Below the pieces are notes generated by a model that was given only the letters and a program-made list of their open reading frames with translations, made no database searches and was not told where the DNA came from. From a virus, in IMG/VR virus record IMGVR_UViG_3300026483_000005, positions 96,183 to 160,182 of that record: a stretch of DNA of 64,000 nucleotides, one strand, 5' to 3'. Positions 16,506 through 26,116 of this stretch are shown here, in pieces (positions within the stretch are counted from its first letter, which is position 1; each line of letters starts with the position of its first letter). The position numbers were made by a program, and so were the translations under genes.

Positions 16506-17601
16506 AGACTTTACATTCGACGATTTAAATAAGCAATTAGCTGATTTAAATCCATTAGGATCTATCATGGAAACTTCAAACTTTTCAAAGGTAACAGATT
16601 GGATTCACACAGGAAATTATCATTTGAACGCATGTGTATCAGGTTCATTATTTAAAGGATGGCCAAACAATAGATCATCATCTATCGCTGGTCCTTCAGG
16701 AACAGGTAAAACATTCTTAATGTTAAACACAGTTAGAGAAGCTATTGATAAAGGATATAGTGTAATTTATTATGATTCTGAAGCAGCCGTTGATAAGGAA
16801 CAAATGGAAAAGTTTGGAATTGATACTTCCAAAGTAAATTACCAACCTACAAATACAGTTCAAGATTTTAGAACTTCTGTAACTACAATTACTAAGAAAA
16901 TGCAAGATGCTAAAAGAGCAGGTGGTGAAGTTCCTAAAGTAATGATTATTTTAGATTCAGCCGGTAACTTAGCGACTGCGAAAGAAATAGCAGATGCAGC
17001 AAGTGGTTCTGACAAATCAGATATGACTAGATCTAAGGTTTTAAAATCTATCTTTAGAATTATAATGACTCCATTAGCAGATCTTAAAATACCTTTCTTA
17101 TTTACAAACCATACATACCAATCTCAATCCTTTATTCCAATGCAAATCGCAGGTGGTGGAACAGGACCACAGTATGCAGCATCAATTGTACTGATGTTAA
17201 ACAAGGCTCAATTAAAGGACGGAGCTGAAAAAGTAGGTATTATAGTTACGGCTAAACCTGATAAAAATAGATTTGCAAAGCCACATCCTATTAAGTTTCA
17301 CTTAAACTTTACAGAAGGTATGAATCCTTATGTTGGATTAGAACAATATGCTACATGGGATATTTGTGGAATTACTAGAGGAAATATTGTAAAAGGAGAA
17401 AAGATTCCAAAGGCAACAGCAAGAACATGGATATGTAAACACCTAGATCATACTGTTGCGAATAAAGATTTCTTTTCTGAAATGGTATTTACACAAACCG
17501 TACTAGAGCAAATCGAATCGCACATTCAACCTTTGTTTAATTACAACACTGAAATTTCTGAAATTGACGTAGAAGAAATGTTAGAAGATAGTGAAGCATA
17601 A
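16492..17601 (+). CDS. uvsX: UvsX/RecA-like recombinase
   Basis: A 369-residue RecA-family ATPase with Walker A GPSGTGKT (67-74), a Walker B-like VMIILDSAGN, and the T4 UvsX-like layout in which the N-terminal TDWIHTGNYHLNACVSG segment precedes the P-loop. It coats single-stranded DNA and drives strand exchange for recombination-dependent replication and repair. The acidic C-terminus (EISEIDVEEMLEDSEA) resembles the regulatory tail of RecA proteins. It shares one base with the next gene and lies in a replication operon with gp41, gp47 and gp46. Confidence 0.93.
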   Translation: MAKNKDFTFDDLNKQLADLNPLGSIMETSNFSKVTDWIHTGNYHLNACVSGSLFKGWPNNRSSSIAGPSGTGKTFLMLNTVREAIDKGYSVIYYDSEAAVDKEQMEKFGIDTSKVNYQPTNTVQDFRTSVTTITKKMQDAKRAGGEVPKVMIILDSAGNLATAKEIADAASGSDKSDMTRSKVLKSIFRIIMTPLADLKIPFLFTNHTYQSQSFIPMQIAGGGTGPQYAASIVLMLNKAQLKDGAEKVGIIVTAKPDKNRFAKPHPIKFHLNFTEGMNPYVGLEQYATWDICGITRGNIVKGEKIPKATARTWICKHLDHTVANKDFFSEMVFTQTVLEQIESHIQPLFNYNTEISEIDVEEMLEDSEA

Positions 17602-17912
17602 TGAAGTTGAACATAAACAAGATAAACGAAGATAAGCTTCCAATTAAATATATTCTGGGAATACAAGAAGAATTAGAATCTTTTCCCGATGCATTTGACA
17701 TTATGCATATATTTATAACTAGAGCAGTGAGACAGCCTGACAGACAAAAGGCGTCTTTCACCAAACATGCTCTCAATAAATATTTCGCAAAGGGGAAAAA
17801 TGAAAATGTAGAATCCGGATTAAATGAAGCAATTGGTATGGGACTAATAGAACAAACCAATTCGAACGAAGGTAAAGAAGCTTATAAAATATTAATTAAC
17901 CCATTCCTATGA
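17601..17912 (+). CDS. Small protein of unknown function, possible winged helix
   Basis: A 103-residue protein between uvsX (1-base overlap) and the oxygenase gene (4-base overlap). The segment HALNKYFAKGKNENVESGLNEA followed by GLIEQ and a short strand resembles a helix-turn-helix with wing, as in many small phage replication factors. I cannot name a family. Context suggests a replication or recombination accessory role. Confidence 0.5.
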   Translation: MKLNINKINEDKLPIKYILGIQEELESFPDAFDIMHIFITRAVRQPDRQKASFTKHALNKYFAKGKNENVESGLNEAIGMGLIEQTNSNEGKEAYKILINPFL

Positions 17913-18502
17913 TAACAATTAGAGACAACTTTATTAAAGATGAAAAACTCCTCAGAGATATTGCAAATGATAACACATTTTTTGCAGATCCAGGTGTTTA
18001 TTACTGGTGGAAAGGATGGTTCAACGAAGAACCAGGCCATGAACCTACAGTAAAACAAAGGCTTATATCAGCTATTTGGGCAAATGATTGCCCAATATCT
18101 GAAGTATGGGATATAGCAGGATTTGAATATTGGACAGGTATTCAGTCTGCTAATCCTACATTAGGACATAAGGACAATTTAGGATTTCATTTTGATAAAG
18201 ATGAATCTTGGTTCAAGAAAACCAACGGAGAAGAAATAGTAAGACCTGTAATAGGCACTGTATATTATCCGCCACAGCCTGAGTTTGAAGGAGGAGAATT
18301 AATAGTTCATACTGCAGGAAAGGATAAAGCGCCTGATGTAATTCAAACCCGACCTAATAGATTAATTATATTTAGAGCAGGTGATGATGTCCATGCAGTC
18401 GATACGGTTACTAAGGGAACTAGAAAGGCAATTGCAATTAATTTATGGTCAGATGTACCTTTTGCAAAAACAAATGGTGATTTAGTGGTAGAACAAGTAT
18501 AA
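17909..18502 (+). CDS. 2-oxoglutarate/Fe(II)-dependent oxygenase
   Basis: A 197-residue double-stranded beta-helix oxygenase. The iron ligands are visible as H-x-D in GFHFDKDE and a distal His in GDDVHAVDTV; the Arg in TKGTRKAIAI would bind 2-oxoglutarate. FEGGELIV is the characteristic strand between them. Such enzymes hydroxylate proteins, small molecules or nucleic-acid bases. Similar genes occur in many T4-like phages without a settled substrate. It is embedded between uvsX and helicase gp41, so a role tied to DNA is possible but not shown. Confidence 0.85.
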   Translation: MITIRDNFIKDEKLLRDIANDNTFFADPGVYYWWKGWFNEEPGHEPTVKQRLISAIWANDCPISEVWDIAGFEYWTGIQSANPTLGHKDNLGFHFDKDESWFKKTNGEEIVRPVIGTVYYPPQPEFEGGELIVHTAGKDKAPDVIQTRPNRLIIFRAGDDVHAVDTVTKGTRKAIAINLWSDVPFAKTNGDLVVEQV

Positions 18503-18512
18503 AAACTATAAT

Positions 18513-19826
18513 ATGAAATTTGGACCTGATTTTGAAAAAATATTCTTTAAATTATCTTTACAGAAACCCAAGTATCTAGGAAATATTAAACGAGGATTCT
18601 ACACCTCAGAAGATATTGACTTAATACACTTCCTTGCTACTAAGTTCTATGATAAGTTTCATGAAACTCCTTCTAACGAGCAAATGAAACTGCTTATTAA
18701 GAATGATAAGATTTCAGGAAAGGTTGAAGAGTCTATTATAGATATTGTATATAATGTAGACCTTGACCAATATGACGAAGAATGGTTAACTTCTACAGCC
18801 GAAGCATGGATTAAATGGCGTAACTTTGATAATACTCTTATAGATACTATCGAGTATATTAAAACAACTGAAGTAACACCGGATAATGCAGACTCGATCA
18901 TCTCTAAGGTTAAAACTTTAATTAATGATAGAAACTCTATCGTATTTAACTCTGACCTAGGATTAGACTTCTTTAAACCAGAGGATCACTCTTTCGAAGA
19001 TGCCGTTAAAGTATCTACAGGATATAACTTTTTAGATCGAGCCTTAAATGGTGGTTATGATAAAGATGGTTCTTTAGTTGTTTATGTAGGTGAACAGAAT
19101 ATCGGTAAATCAATTTACCTTGCTAACGATGCCGCTAATTTTGTAAAGATGGGAACAAACACTGCGGTAATCACTGCAGAAATGTCAGCTATTAAATTTA
19201 TGAAAAGAATCGGTTCTAATTTACTAAGCATAAATATTTCAGACTACGAAGAAAAATCTAAAAATTCTGATTTGATCAAAAGAAAATTAGAAACAGTAGG
19301 AGACGGCTTTACTCCCCCTGGTCAATTATTTGTAAAACAATTTCCAACATCACAGGCGACTGTTCCAGATATTGAAGCATACTTAAAGCAAATTGAAGAA
19401 GAAAGAAAAATAAAACTAGGTGCAGTAGTTATTGACTATATTAATATTCTTTCTAATTTTAGAAATCCTAATTCTGAAAACACATATCTTAAGATCAAGC
19501 AGATTGCAGAAGATCTTAGAGCAATGGGTGTAAGAAACGGATGGCTAATTGTAACAGCAACACAGATTACAAGAAACGGTTATAATTCAAGCGATATCAC
19601 AATGACAGATGTTGCAGAATCAGCAGGTCTATCACATACTGCAGATATTATGCTTGGTATTATACAAGACGATATGATGAGAGCTAGTTATGAATACTGG
19701 CTTAAAATATTGAAAATACGAGACGGTGAAGGTAGAGGATCTAAATGTAAATTAGGAATTAACTATAATTACATGAGACTTACAGAGACCGATGAAGTTA
19801 CTAATTCTAACATACACAGCTTATAA
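18513..19826 (+). CDS. 41: Replicative helicase gp41 (DnaB type)
   Basis: A 437-residue RecA-fold helicase with an all-alpha N-terminal domain (to about residue 150), Walker A GEQNIGKS (about 193-200), the VITAEMS block, Walker B VVIDYINIL and the TATQITR sensor segment typical of DnaB-family enzymes. It unwinds DNA at the fork as a hexamer. Length is close to T4 gp41 (475). It lies ahead of the gp33-like candidate and gp47/gp46. The primase (gp61) is not in this window. Confidence 0.92.
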   Translation: MKFGPDFEKIFFKLSLQKPKYLGNIKRGFYTSEDIDLIHFLATKFYDKFHETPSNEQMKLLIKNDKISGKVEESIIDIVYNVDLDQYDEEWLTSTAEAWIKWRNFDNTLIDTIEYIKTTEVTPDNADSIISKVKTLINDRNSIVFNSDLGLDFFKPEDHSFEDAVKVSTGYNFLDRALNGGYDKDGSLVVYVGEQNIGKSIYLANDAANFVKMGTNTAVITAEMSAIKFMKRIGSNLLSINISDYEEKSKNSDLIKRKLETVGDGFTPPGQLFVKQFPTSQATVPDIEAYLKQIEEERKIKLGAVVIDYINILSNFRNPNSENTYLKIKQIAEDLRAMGVRNGWLIVTATQITRNGYNSSDITMTDVAESAGLSHTADIMLGIIQDDMMRASYEYWLKILKIRDGEGRGSKCKLGINYNYMRLTETDEVTNSNIHSL

Positions 19827-19828
19827 TT

Positions 19829-20275
19829 ATGAGAACAAAAAGAGATAAAATATTTGACAACACTTTCGAAGACGGCGGAGACTTTGAACTAAATGGAACT
19901 ATTTCATTTAACCTTAATCCACAATACACGGATAACAGAGACGAAGAAGATAAAATAGAAAGTGAACAAATCAGAAATAAGATTCATGAATTAATAGAGG
20001 CTTCAAGATTTAAGAAGTTTAATGAGGTAGATGAATTTCAGCAGATAACTAAATTAAGAAAATTAGACATAAATGAAGTGTATGGGTTTATGTATGACGA
20101 ACTAAGCACAAAGTTTTCTATAATAGATTTATTTTCAGAACTATGCGATTACTTTAATATCAATCCAACTAAATTTTATTCTTCACTAAGTAACAAATAT
20201 AAGGAAGCCCTTATTCAAGAACTTGACAAGAAAACAAACGTCTTAAAAAGAAAGAACATAAATAAACTTTTCTAA
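19829..20275 (+). CDS. Unknown acidic protein; weak candidate for late co-activator gp33
   Basis: A 148-residue protein. The N-terminal 50 residues are acidic and disordered. The C-terminal part (YGFMYDELSTKFSIIDLF, then YFNINPTKFYSSLSNKYK) has a pattern of hydrophobic positions that resembles the helical core of T4 gp33, which bridges RNA polymerase and the sliding clamp for late transcription. The similarity is faint and I would not rely on it without a profile search. It begins 2 bases after gp41 and ends 2 bases before gp47. Confidence 0.3.
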   Translation: MRTKRDKIFDNTFEDGGDFELNGTISFNLNPQYTDNRDEEDKIESEQIRNKIHELIEASRFKKFNEVDEFQQITKLRKLDINEVYGFMYDELSTKFSIIDLFSELCDYFNINPTKFYSSLSNKYKEALIQELDKKTNVLKRKNINKLF

Positions 20276-20277
20276 AA

Positions 20278-21393
20278 ATGATAGAGCCAAAGGTATTAGA
20301 GAAACCAGTAAATAGAATCTGGATTCTCGGAGATATGCACCTTGGAGTTCGTTCTAATTCTCTGGAATGGTTACAGACACAGAAAGATTTTTACGAAAAC
20401 CAATTTATTCCAACACTAAAAAGAGATGTCAAAGAAGGCGACATTTTAGTTCAGGTTGGAGACGCATTCGATAATAGACAAAGTATAAACTTAAGAGTTC
20501 TGCACTATGCAGTAGATCTTTTTGAAAGATTAGGTGAAATTTTGCCAGTTCATGTTATATGCGGTAACCATGATATATGGGCTAAAAAATCCAATGATGT
20601 AAGTTCAATAGATTCTTTAAAGTGGATTCCTAACGTTGCAGTATATAAGGAACCTAGGGAATTTAAATGGGGAGGAAAGAAAGTTCTCTTAATGCCATGG
20701 AGAAGAGATTCCACACATGAAGCAGAAACACTTGCACAATTTCCAAATTCAGATATTGTATTTTGCCATTCTGAAGTTTCAGGAGTTTCTTTAAATTCTA
20801 AAGTTAAAAACCACCATGGAACAGATACTATTTCTTATAAAAACTATGATGCAGTTTATTCAGGACATATTCATTATAGACAAACTAAAGGAAAGTTAAG
20901 ATTAGTAGGAACTCCTTACGAATTAACAAGATCTGATTCGGGTAACACTAAGGGCTTTGATATGGTTGATCTAGGAACCATGGAAGAAACCTTTTACGAA
21001 AATACTATATCACCTAAGTTCGTAAAGTTTTATCTTACAGGTCTTTACAATGTTTCTCTTGGTGAATTTAAAGATAAGATTAGAAATAATTATGTAGATT
21101 TATATGTTCCTTCTAATATTGCAACAACAAGTGCACTGTCAAGATTAATAAACAAAATACAAAAAATAGGTAGAAGAATAGAACCAAACATATATGAATT
21201 AGATTCTTTCTTAGATAAGGACTTATATGATATGGATGAAATAGAAGATCTCTATAAGAACTATAACATTCTACACCTATGTAATACGTTCGTTGATGGT
21301 CTTCCACATGATGACGAAACTAGAGAAAGAGTTAAGACTAGTTTAAAAAACTTGCATGATAAATGTGCATATAATTACGATAACGAAGCATGA
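20278..21393 (+). CDS. 47: Recombination nuclease subunit gp47 (Mre11/SbcD type)
   Basis: A 371-residue metallophosphoesterase with all the family motifs: GDMHLG (D19, H21), QVGDAFDNR, CGNHD and GHIHYRQ. With gp46 it forms the Mre11-Rad50-like complex that resects DNA ends for recombination-dependent replication and degrades host DNA. It overlaps gp46 by 4 bases, as partner genes often do. Length compares well with T4 gp47 (339). Confidence 0.94.
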   Translation: MIEPKVLEKPVNRIWILGDMHLGVRSNSLEWLQTQKDFYENQFIPTLKRDVKEGDILVQVGDAFDNRQSINLRVLHYAVDLFERLGEILPVHVICGNHDIWAKKSNDVSSIDSLKWIPNVAVYKEPREFKWGGKKVLLMPWRRDSTHEAETLAQFPNSDIVFCHSEVSGVSLNSKVKNHHGTDTISYKNYDAVYSGHIHYRQTKGKLRLVGTPYELTRSDSGNTKGFDMVDLGTMEETFYENTISPKFVKFYLTGLYNVSLGEFKDKIRNNYVDLYVPSNIATTSALSRLINKIQKIGRRIEPNIYELDSFLDKDLYDMDEIEDLYKNYNILHLCNTFVDGLPHDDETRERVKTSLKNLHDKCAYNYDNEA

Positions 21394-23063
21394 AAATCAA
21401 ATCAATAGAATTTAAAAACTTTGCATCATACGGAAATTCAATTCAAAGGATAGAATTCGAAGATGATAAAGCGGAGTTGTTATTAACTCTTGGTAAAAAT
21501 GGTCATGGTAAAACTACCATCGCCAATGCAATAGTATATGCGCTATACGGTAAAGTTGAAGGTGTTAAGATGGCGGACCTTCCTAATAGAATTAATAAGG
21601 AATTATGGGTAAGAATAGAACTTCAATGTAAAGGAACTATAGTAGAAATCGAGAGAGGTTTGATGCCTAATAGATTTAAAGTTCTTTTAAATGGAATTGA
21701 ATTTGATAAAGCAGGTAAGAAATCAGTTCAGGATTATTTAGAAGAAGAGATATTCGGAATCCCATATCATGTATTTAAAAACATTATAATTTTATCTGTA
21801 AATGATTTTAAGTCGTTCTTAACAATGACAAATCATGATAAAAGACAAATCATCGATAAAATGTTTGGATTCTCCATCCTTAATGATATGCAAAAGCAGA
21901 TTAAAGATGAAAGAAGAGATCTTAAAATAGAATTAGATTCTTATGAAAAAGAATTAAGCCAGCTTAGTGAAAATATAGTTTCAGTTAATATGAAATTAAA
22001 TCAATTACTAGCAGAAGCTGACACTAAAAACAAAGAAGAAATAGAATCTTTGAAAACTAGTCTTAAAAAATATGATTCTAATAGAATTAAATTAGAAGAG
22101 GCAAGCACCAAAGTATCTAAAATGATTACTTCTAATTCTTCTGACTTACAGGAAAAACAATCTAAATATACTTCACTTAAATATGAGTTAGTAGAATTAA
22201 AGAAAAAGCTAGCGTTATATGAAACTGATAAATGTCCAACATGTGAAGGCGAACTAACCTCTTCTTTTCACCAAGAAAGAAAAAAAGAAATAGAGTCTAA
22301 GGCAGAATCTCTTCCTTCTGATATCTCAAAGGCAGAAACAAAGGTGAATGATATTAAATCTAATATTTCAGATTTAAGAATTAAGGACAAGGCAATTAAC
22401 GATAAAGTGTCTACTATTAATACTAACATTAGAAATTTAAAGAATGAATTAGTAAAGATAAAAGATTCTTTAAATTCTAATAATGATTTTTCACACTTAA
22501 AGCAAATCATTGAAGAATTCGAAATACAAGAATCATCAAAGTCAAATTTAAAGGATGAAACTTCTGGTAACTATAATTTCTTAGAAATAATAGAAGAGGT
22601 TCTAGGTGAAGATGGCGTTAAGAACCTTGCAATTCAAACTATTTTACCAGGTCTTAATGCTAATATTGCCGCAATGGGTCAGACAATGCACTTACCTTTC
22701 CATATAAGATTCGATGAAAAGTTTAATTGTCTTATTAATCATTTAGGAGAAGAGATCAATCCACTTACATTATCTACAGGTGAAAGAAAGAAGGCAGACT
22801 TTATTATAATTATTGCTATCATTAAAATACTTAAGTTAAGATTTCCACAATTAAATCTTTTATTCTTAGACGAGTTATTATCTTCAGTAGATGCAGATGG
22901 AGTCCATAATATTCTTAAAATTCTATCACAGGTTATTAAAGATAGTAAGATTAATACTTTCGTAATTAATCACACCGTTCTTCCCCATGAATTATTTGAT
23001 AAAAAGATACAAATATATAGAGAAAATGGATTCTCTAAACTCGAGATAGAGGTTATAGAATAA
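21390..23063 (+). CDS. 46: Recombination nuclease subunit gp46 (Rad50/SbcC type)
   Basis: A 557-residue SMC-like ATPase. Walker A is GKNGHGKTT (35-43). Two coiled-coil arms flank a zinc hook CPTCEG (about 281-286), followed by the signature LSTGERKKAD and Walker B LLFLDELLSSVDADG near residue 490. The ATPase controls the gp47 nuclease. The size matches T4 gp46 (560). It is the last gene of the replication block before a late-type promoter motif. Confidence 0.94.
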   Translation: MKIKSIEFKNFASYGNSIQRIEFEDDKAELLLTLGKNGHGKTTIANAIVYALYGKVEGVKMADLPNRINKELWVRIELQCKGTIVEIERGLMPNRFKVLLNGIEFDKAGKKSVQDYLEEEIFGIPYHVFKNIIILSVNDFKSFLTMTNHDKRQIIDKMFGFSILNDMQKQIKDERRDLKIELDSYEKELSQLSENIVSVNMKLNQLLAEADTKNKEEIESLKTSLKKYDSNRIKLEEASTKVSKMITSNSSDLQEKQSKYTSLKYELVELKKKLALYETDKCPTCEGELTSSFHQERKKEIESKAESLPSDISKAETKVNDIKSNISDLRIKDKAINDKVSTINTNIRNLKNELVKIKDSLNSNNDFSHLKQIIEEFEIQESSKSNLKDETSGNYNFLEIIEEVLGEDGVKNLAIQTILPGLNANIAAMGQTMHLPFHIRFDEKFNCLINHLGEEINPLTLSTGERKKADFIIIIAIIKILKLRFPQLNLLFLDELLSSVDADGVHNILKILSQVIKDSKINTFVINHTVLPHELFDKKIQIYRENGFSKLEIEVIE

Positions 23064-23064
23064 A

Positions 23065-23072
23065 GATATATA
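23065..23072 (+). promoter_or_regulatory. Putative late promoter motif GATATATA
   Basis: Starts 2 bases after the gp46 stop codon and 35 bases before the ATG at 23100. It marks the switch from replication genes to head genes. Confidence 0.55.
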
Positions 23073-23099
23073 AATCAAATAAAAAGATTTCACTTAAAC

Positions 23100-24437
23100 A
23101 TGAATAATAAAATCTTAAAATACGATCAGTATTTAAATGAAGCTATGAAAACGGGTTCAATAGAACTTGTAAATCCTTCTCTAAATAAAGCAGCTACGAT
23201 AATCGCAAGATTTGTAAATAAGAAAACAAAGAAGGACTTTAAAAAGTTTCCATTTGAAATGATAACTGATATGGGTTCTGGAGTAATGTTTTACTCAAGT
23301 AAAGGTACAGAGGCATTTATGGTAACTCCCGCTGCTGCAAAAAACCCTGGTATTGTAGGTTCTATAATCTATTTCTCAGATGCAGCAGACGCTAAATCTG
23401 ATTTTTCTATTTCATCTGAAACATTCCCAATTGTTAAATTAGTTGGAGAATTCGTTAGATTAATGGATAAAAAATACGTTGCATCTATACAAGAGTCAAT
23501 GTTATTAGAAAGAAGAACTAAAAGAGCATTCTCTAAAGAAGAAATTAAAATGATCGAGGCTAAATTAGCAGCTGGAATGGCCGTTAATAAAATAGCAGAC
23601 GAATTAGAAGTTCCTTATTCTTCAATCATGAATATTAAGAAAGGACAGCAGGTTGTAGTAAAACCTACCGCAGCTGAAACACAAAATGATATGACACTTA
23701 ATGATAAGGTTAAATATCTTGAAGAAACAATGGAAGATATTTACGAAATATCAAGAAGAGTCGCTGCAGGTGCATTTAACTCTTTATTTATTTCAGGTAG
23801 AGCAGGTACTGGTAAAACATATAATGTAGAAAGAGCAATGAAAGATGAAGGTCTTGTTGACGAAGAAGATTACGTTATGGTTTCAGGTGCAGCATCTGTT
23901 ATTATGATGTATAAGAAATTCTATCAATATAGAAATAAGACATTAATCTTTGATGACTGTGATGCAGTATTTAGAGATGAAAACGGTAGAAACTTAATGA
24001 AAGCGGCATTAGATACAAAGAAAGTAAGAAAAATCTCTTATTTAAAAAAGACTAAAGCAGTATATGATCCTAAAGATGTGAGTCCTGAAGAAGCATTCAC
24101 ATTAGAAGAAAATGGAATTGTTCCTAACTCATTTGAATTCGCAGGAAGAGTAATTTTTATTTCGAATTTAGCAAAAGAAAAGGCAGATCCAGATGGAGCT
24201 ATTAGATCTAGATCTATTTTAGTAGATGTAAATCCTGATGATGCAACCTTAATGGAAAGAATGGAAAGGTTATTACCCCATTTAGAACCTACCGAGATGC
24301 CACTTAAAGAAAAGGAAGAAATCTACGAATTTATGAAAAACGCAAACGATATTTCTATGAGAACATTCGTTAAAGCAGCTGGTTTAAAAATGTCAGGTTT
24401 ACCAAACTGGCAAAGAGCAGCGACAAGATACCTATAA
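23100..24437 (+). CDS. AAA+ ATPase with capsid-targeting-like leader
   Basis: A 445-residue protein in three parts. The leader MNNKILKYDQYLNEAMK resembles a gp21-cleavable head-targeting sequence (cut expected after LNE). Residues about 140-185 form a helix-turn-helix (FSKEEIKMIEAKLAAGMAVN, then ADELEVPYSSIMNIKKG). The C-terminal two thirds form an AAA+ domain with Walker A SGRAGTGKT (about 236), Walker B TLIFDDCDAVF and a sensor-like VIFISNLA. It has its own late-type promoter and overlaps no gene. A packaged, injected ATPase acting early on DNA or the transcription machinery would fit, but this is inference. It could instead be an ordinary late ATPase. Confidence 0.7.
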   Translation: MNNKILKYDQYLNEAMKTGSIELVNPSLNKAATIIARFVNKKTKKDFKKFPFEMITDMGSGVMFYSSKGTEAFMVTPAAAKNPGIVGSIIYFSDAADAKSDFSISSETFPIVKLVGEFVRLMDKKYVASIQESMLLERRTKRAFSKEEIKMIEAKLAAGMAVNKIADELEVPYSSIMNIKKGQQVVVKPTAAETQNDMTLNDKVKYLEETMEDIYEISRRVAAGAFNSLFISGRAGTGKTYNVERAMKDEGLVDEEDYVMVSGAASVIMMYKKFYQYRNKTLIFDDCDAVFRDENGRNLMKAALDTKKVRKISYLKKTKAVYDPKDVSPEEAFTLEENGIVPNSFEFAGRVIFISNLAKEKADPDGAIRSRSILVDVNPDDATLMERMERLLPHLEPTEMPLKEKEEIYEFMKNANDISMRTFVKAAGLKMSGLPNWQRAATRYL

Positions 24438-24440
24438 TAA

Positions 24441-25334
24441 ATGGCTACATATAATCTTAAATATAACACGGACGATTCTGTAATTAGGCATATAATTATC
24501 GGTCTATTGGCAGACTTAAATAATAAAGTTTGGTTTCAAAGACAAGTAAGCGCTAATGAGAGAAAGGATATAGACGTTCCTTTTTATTATTCGATCACAG
24601 GAGACGATCAATTTTTAAGAGATAATTTTCTATTTACAACAGCAAGTGGCGATGACTGCTACCCTGATCCTGGGTTTGCAGATGGAAATTACGATGTAAT
24701 TCCAAGAGGAGTCGCTAGAATTTCTTCAATATCTATAGAATCTTCTAAACTAGTCAATAAAAGAATAATGGGAAATTATTCTAGACTTGATGAAGAAGGA
24801 GCTCTACAAGCATATTCTTCTGAATTTGAAATGATTCCAATTTTAATAAATTTTGACATAGAAGTTTTAGTATCTTCAATGTTAGATTCTTTAAAGATTA
24901 CTGAAATGATAGTAAAGAAATTATATAAATCTAATTACTTTAACATAGAAGTAGGACATCTAGAAGAAGGAACGTACAGATTACCTTCGTATTATTCTTT
25001 ACCGGATGATTATACAGTGGAGGCTCCAATAGATTTTGGATTCGACGATAAAGACAAATATAAAATAACATTTCCAATAGAAGTAAATTCATTTATACCT
25101 TCTTTCTCAAACACGCCAGACGGAAATCCAGGTTCTGGATCATCTGGAGAATCTGGAGAATCTAGAGCATATAGATATGGTTCAGGTGGATCTTCTGAAT
25201 TTCACGCTGGAAATAGGATGTTTGAAATAAAACAAAAATCAATTACATCTAATAAAGGAGAGGCAAAGGATGAGCAATCACAGGCACAACCTGACAATCC
25301 TAACATAATTGATGAAAACGATACAGATATATAG
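24441..25334 (+). CDS. 15: Tail sheath terminator/stabiliser, gp15-like
   Basis: A 297-residue structural protein. The order of features resembles T4 gp15 (272 residues): an N-terminal helix ending in the QRQVSANERKDIDVPFYY segment (T4: IKRQLESGDKFIRVPITYAS), a central PRGVARISSISIESSKL block, an MIPILINFDIEVLVSSMLDS strand-helix (T4: MIYELSIFTRYEDDMFQIVE) and a Gly/Ser/Pro-rich disordered tail. gp15 caps the tail tube and sheath and joins tail to head. The tail here (GSGSSGESGESRAYRYGSGG) is unusual in composition. The match is by pattern, not by strong identity. Confidence 0.6.
   Translation: MATYNLKYNTDDSVIRHIIIGLLADLNNKVWFQRQVSANERKDIDVPFYYSITGDDQFLRDNFLFTTASGDDCYPDPGFADGNYDVIPRGVARISSISIESSKLVNKRIMGNYSRLDEEGALQAYSSEFEMIPILINFDIEVLVSSMLDSLKITEMIVKKLYKSNYFNIEVGHLEEGTYRLPSYYSLPDDYTVEAPIDFGFDDKDKYKITFPIEVNSFIPSFSNTPDGNPGSGSSGESGESRAYRYGSGGSSEFHAGNRMFEIKQKSITSNKGEAKDEQSQAQPDNPNIIDENDTDI
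25326..25333 (+). promoter_or_regulatory. Putative late promoter motif GATATATA, overlapping a stop codon
   Basis: GATATATA spans the end of the gp15-like gene (stop TAG at 25332-25334) and lies 38 bases before the ATG at 25364. Confidence 0.5.
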
Positions 25335-25363
25335 TTAAACAATAAAATTAAACGAATAATAAA

Positions 25364-26116
25364 ATGACAAACATGTTAGCACCTTTCGTAAAAATTGAAG
25401 AAAACGTTCAATTCTATTTAAATAATAGAGCTTACGAAATAAAAGAAAACAACATTGAAATTATCGAAAGACCAACTAATAAAGAATTTTTAAACGCAAT
25501 TTCTGCTTTTGAAAACTTCGATATAGTAGGAAACGATATCAAATGGTATAACAAAGGTTCAAAATTTATTTACAACATTGAAGAAGGAAAGTTCTACAAT
25601 GGAACATCTGAAATTACTGAATCATTCTCAACATACGTATTAGCCAGCGGACTAGTTAGATATGACAACAAAAATAAAGCTGAATTATTTGAAAGCCTTT
25701 CTACTATTGTAGAAAATTTCATGTATTTAGACTTCGCTACCACGTATAAGAAGGGAGGTGTCACTGTTGATTTATTTAAATTAGATGAAAATCTATTTAT
25801 TTCAAGATTCAACAAAGACACCAAATTAAATAAATTCTTTTCAGCTACCGCTAACGAAGCAGTATCTTATATTAAAGCAGAAACTTCAGAAGACGCTTCA
25901 GCTGTAGTAATTGAAATGCTAGAAGGAGAAACTTTAGAACTTGCTAAGAAATCTGAAGAAATTTCAAAGTTTGAAGAAATGATTTCTTTCTTAAAAGATC
26001 AAAGAGGTTTATTAGCTGAAGCTGATAAATCAATTGAAGAAATTAAAGCTGCTGATGCTTTAATTAATTCAGAGATTAAAGTATGGGAAGATAAGATCGA
26101 AGCTTTAAACGCATAA
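25364..26116 (+). CDS. Putative virion protein of unknown function
   Basis: A 250-residue protein with a mixed alpha/beta N-terminal two thirds and a C-terminal coiled coil of about 60 residues (KSEEISKFEEMISFLKDQRG). It has its own late-type promoter motif and terminator, as expected for an abundant late product. No family recognised. It sits between the gp15-like gene and gp55. Confidence 0.5.
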   Translation: MTNMLAPFVKIEENVQFYLNNRAYEIKENNIEIIERPTNKEFLNAISAFENFDIVGNDIKWYNKGSKFIYNIEEGKFYNGTSEITESFSTYVLASGLVRYDNKNKAELFESLSTIVENFMYLDFATTYKKGGVTVDLFKLDENLFISRFNKDTKLNKFFSATANEAVSYIKAETSEDASAVVIEMLEGETLELAKKSEEISKFEEMISFLKDQRGLLAEADKSIEEIKAADALINSEIKVWEDKIEALNA

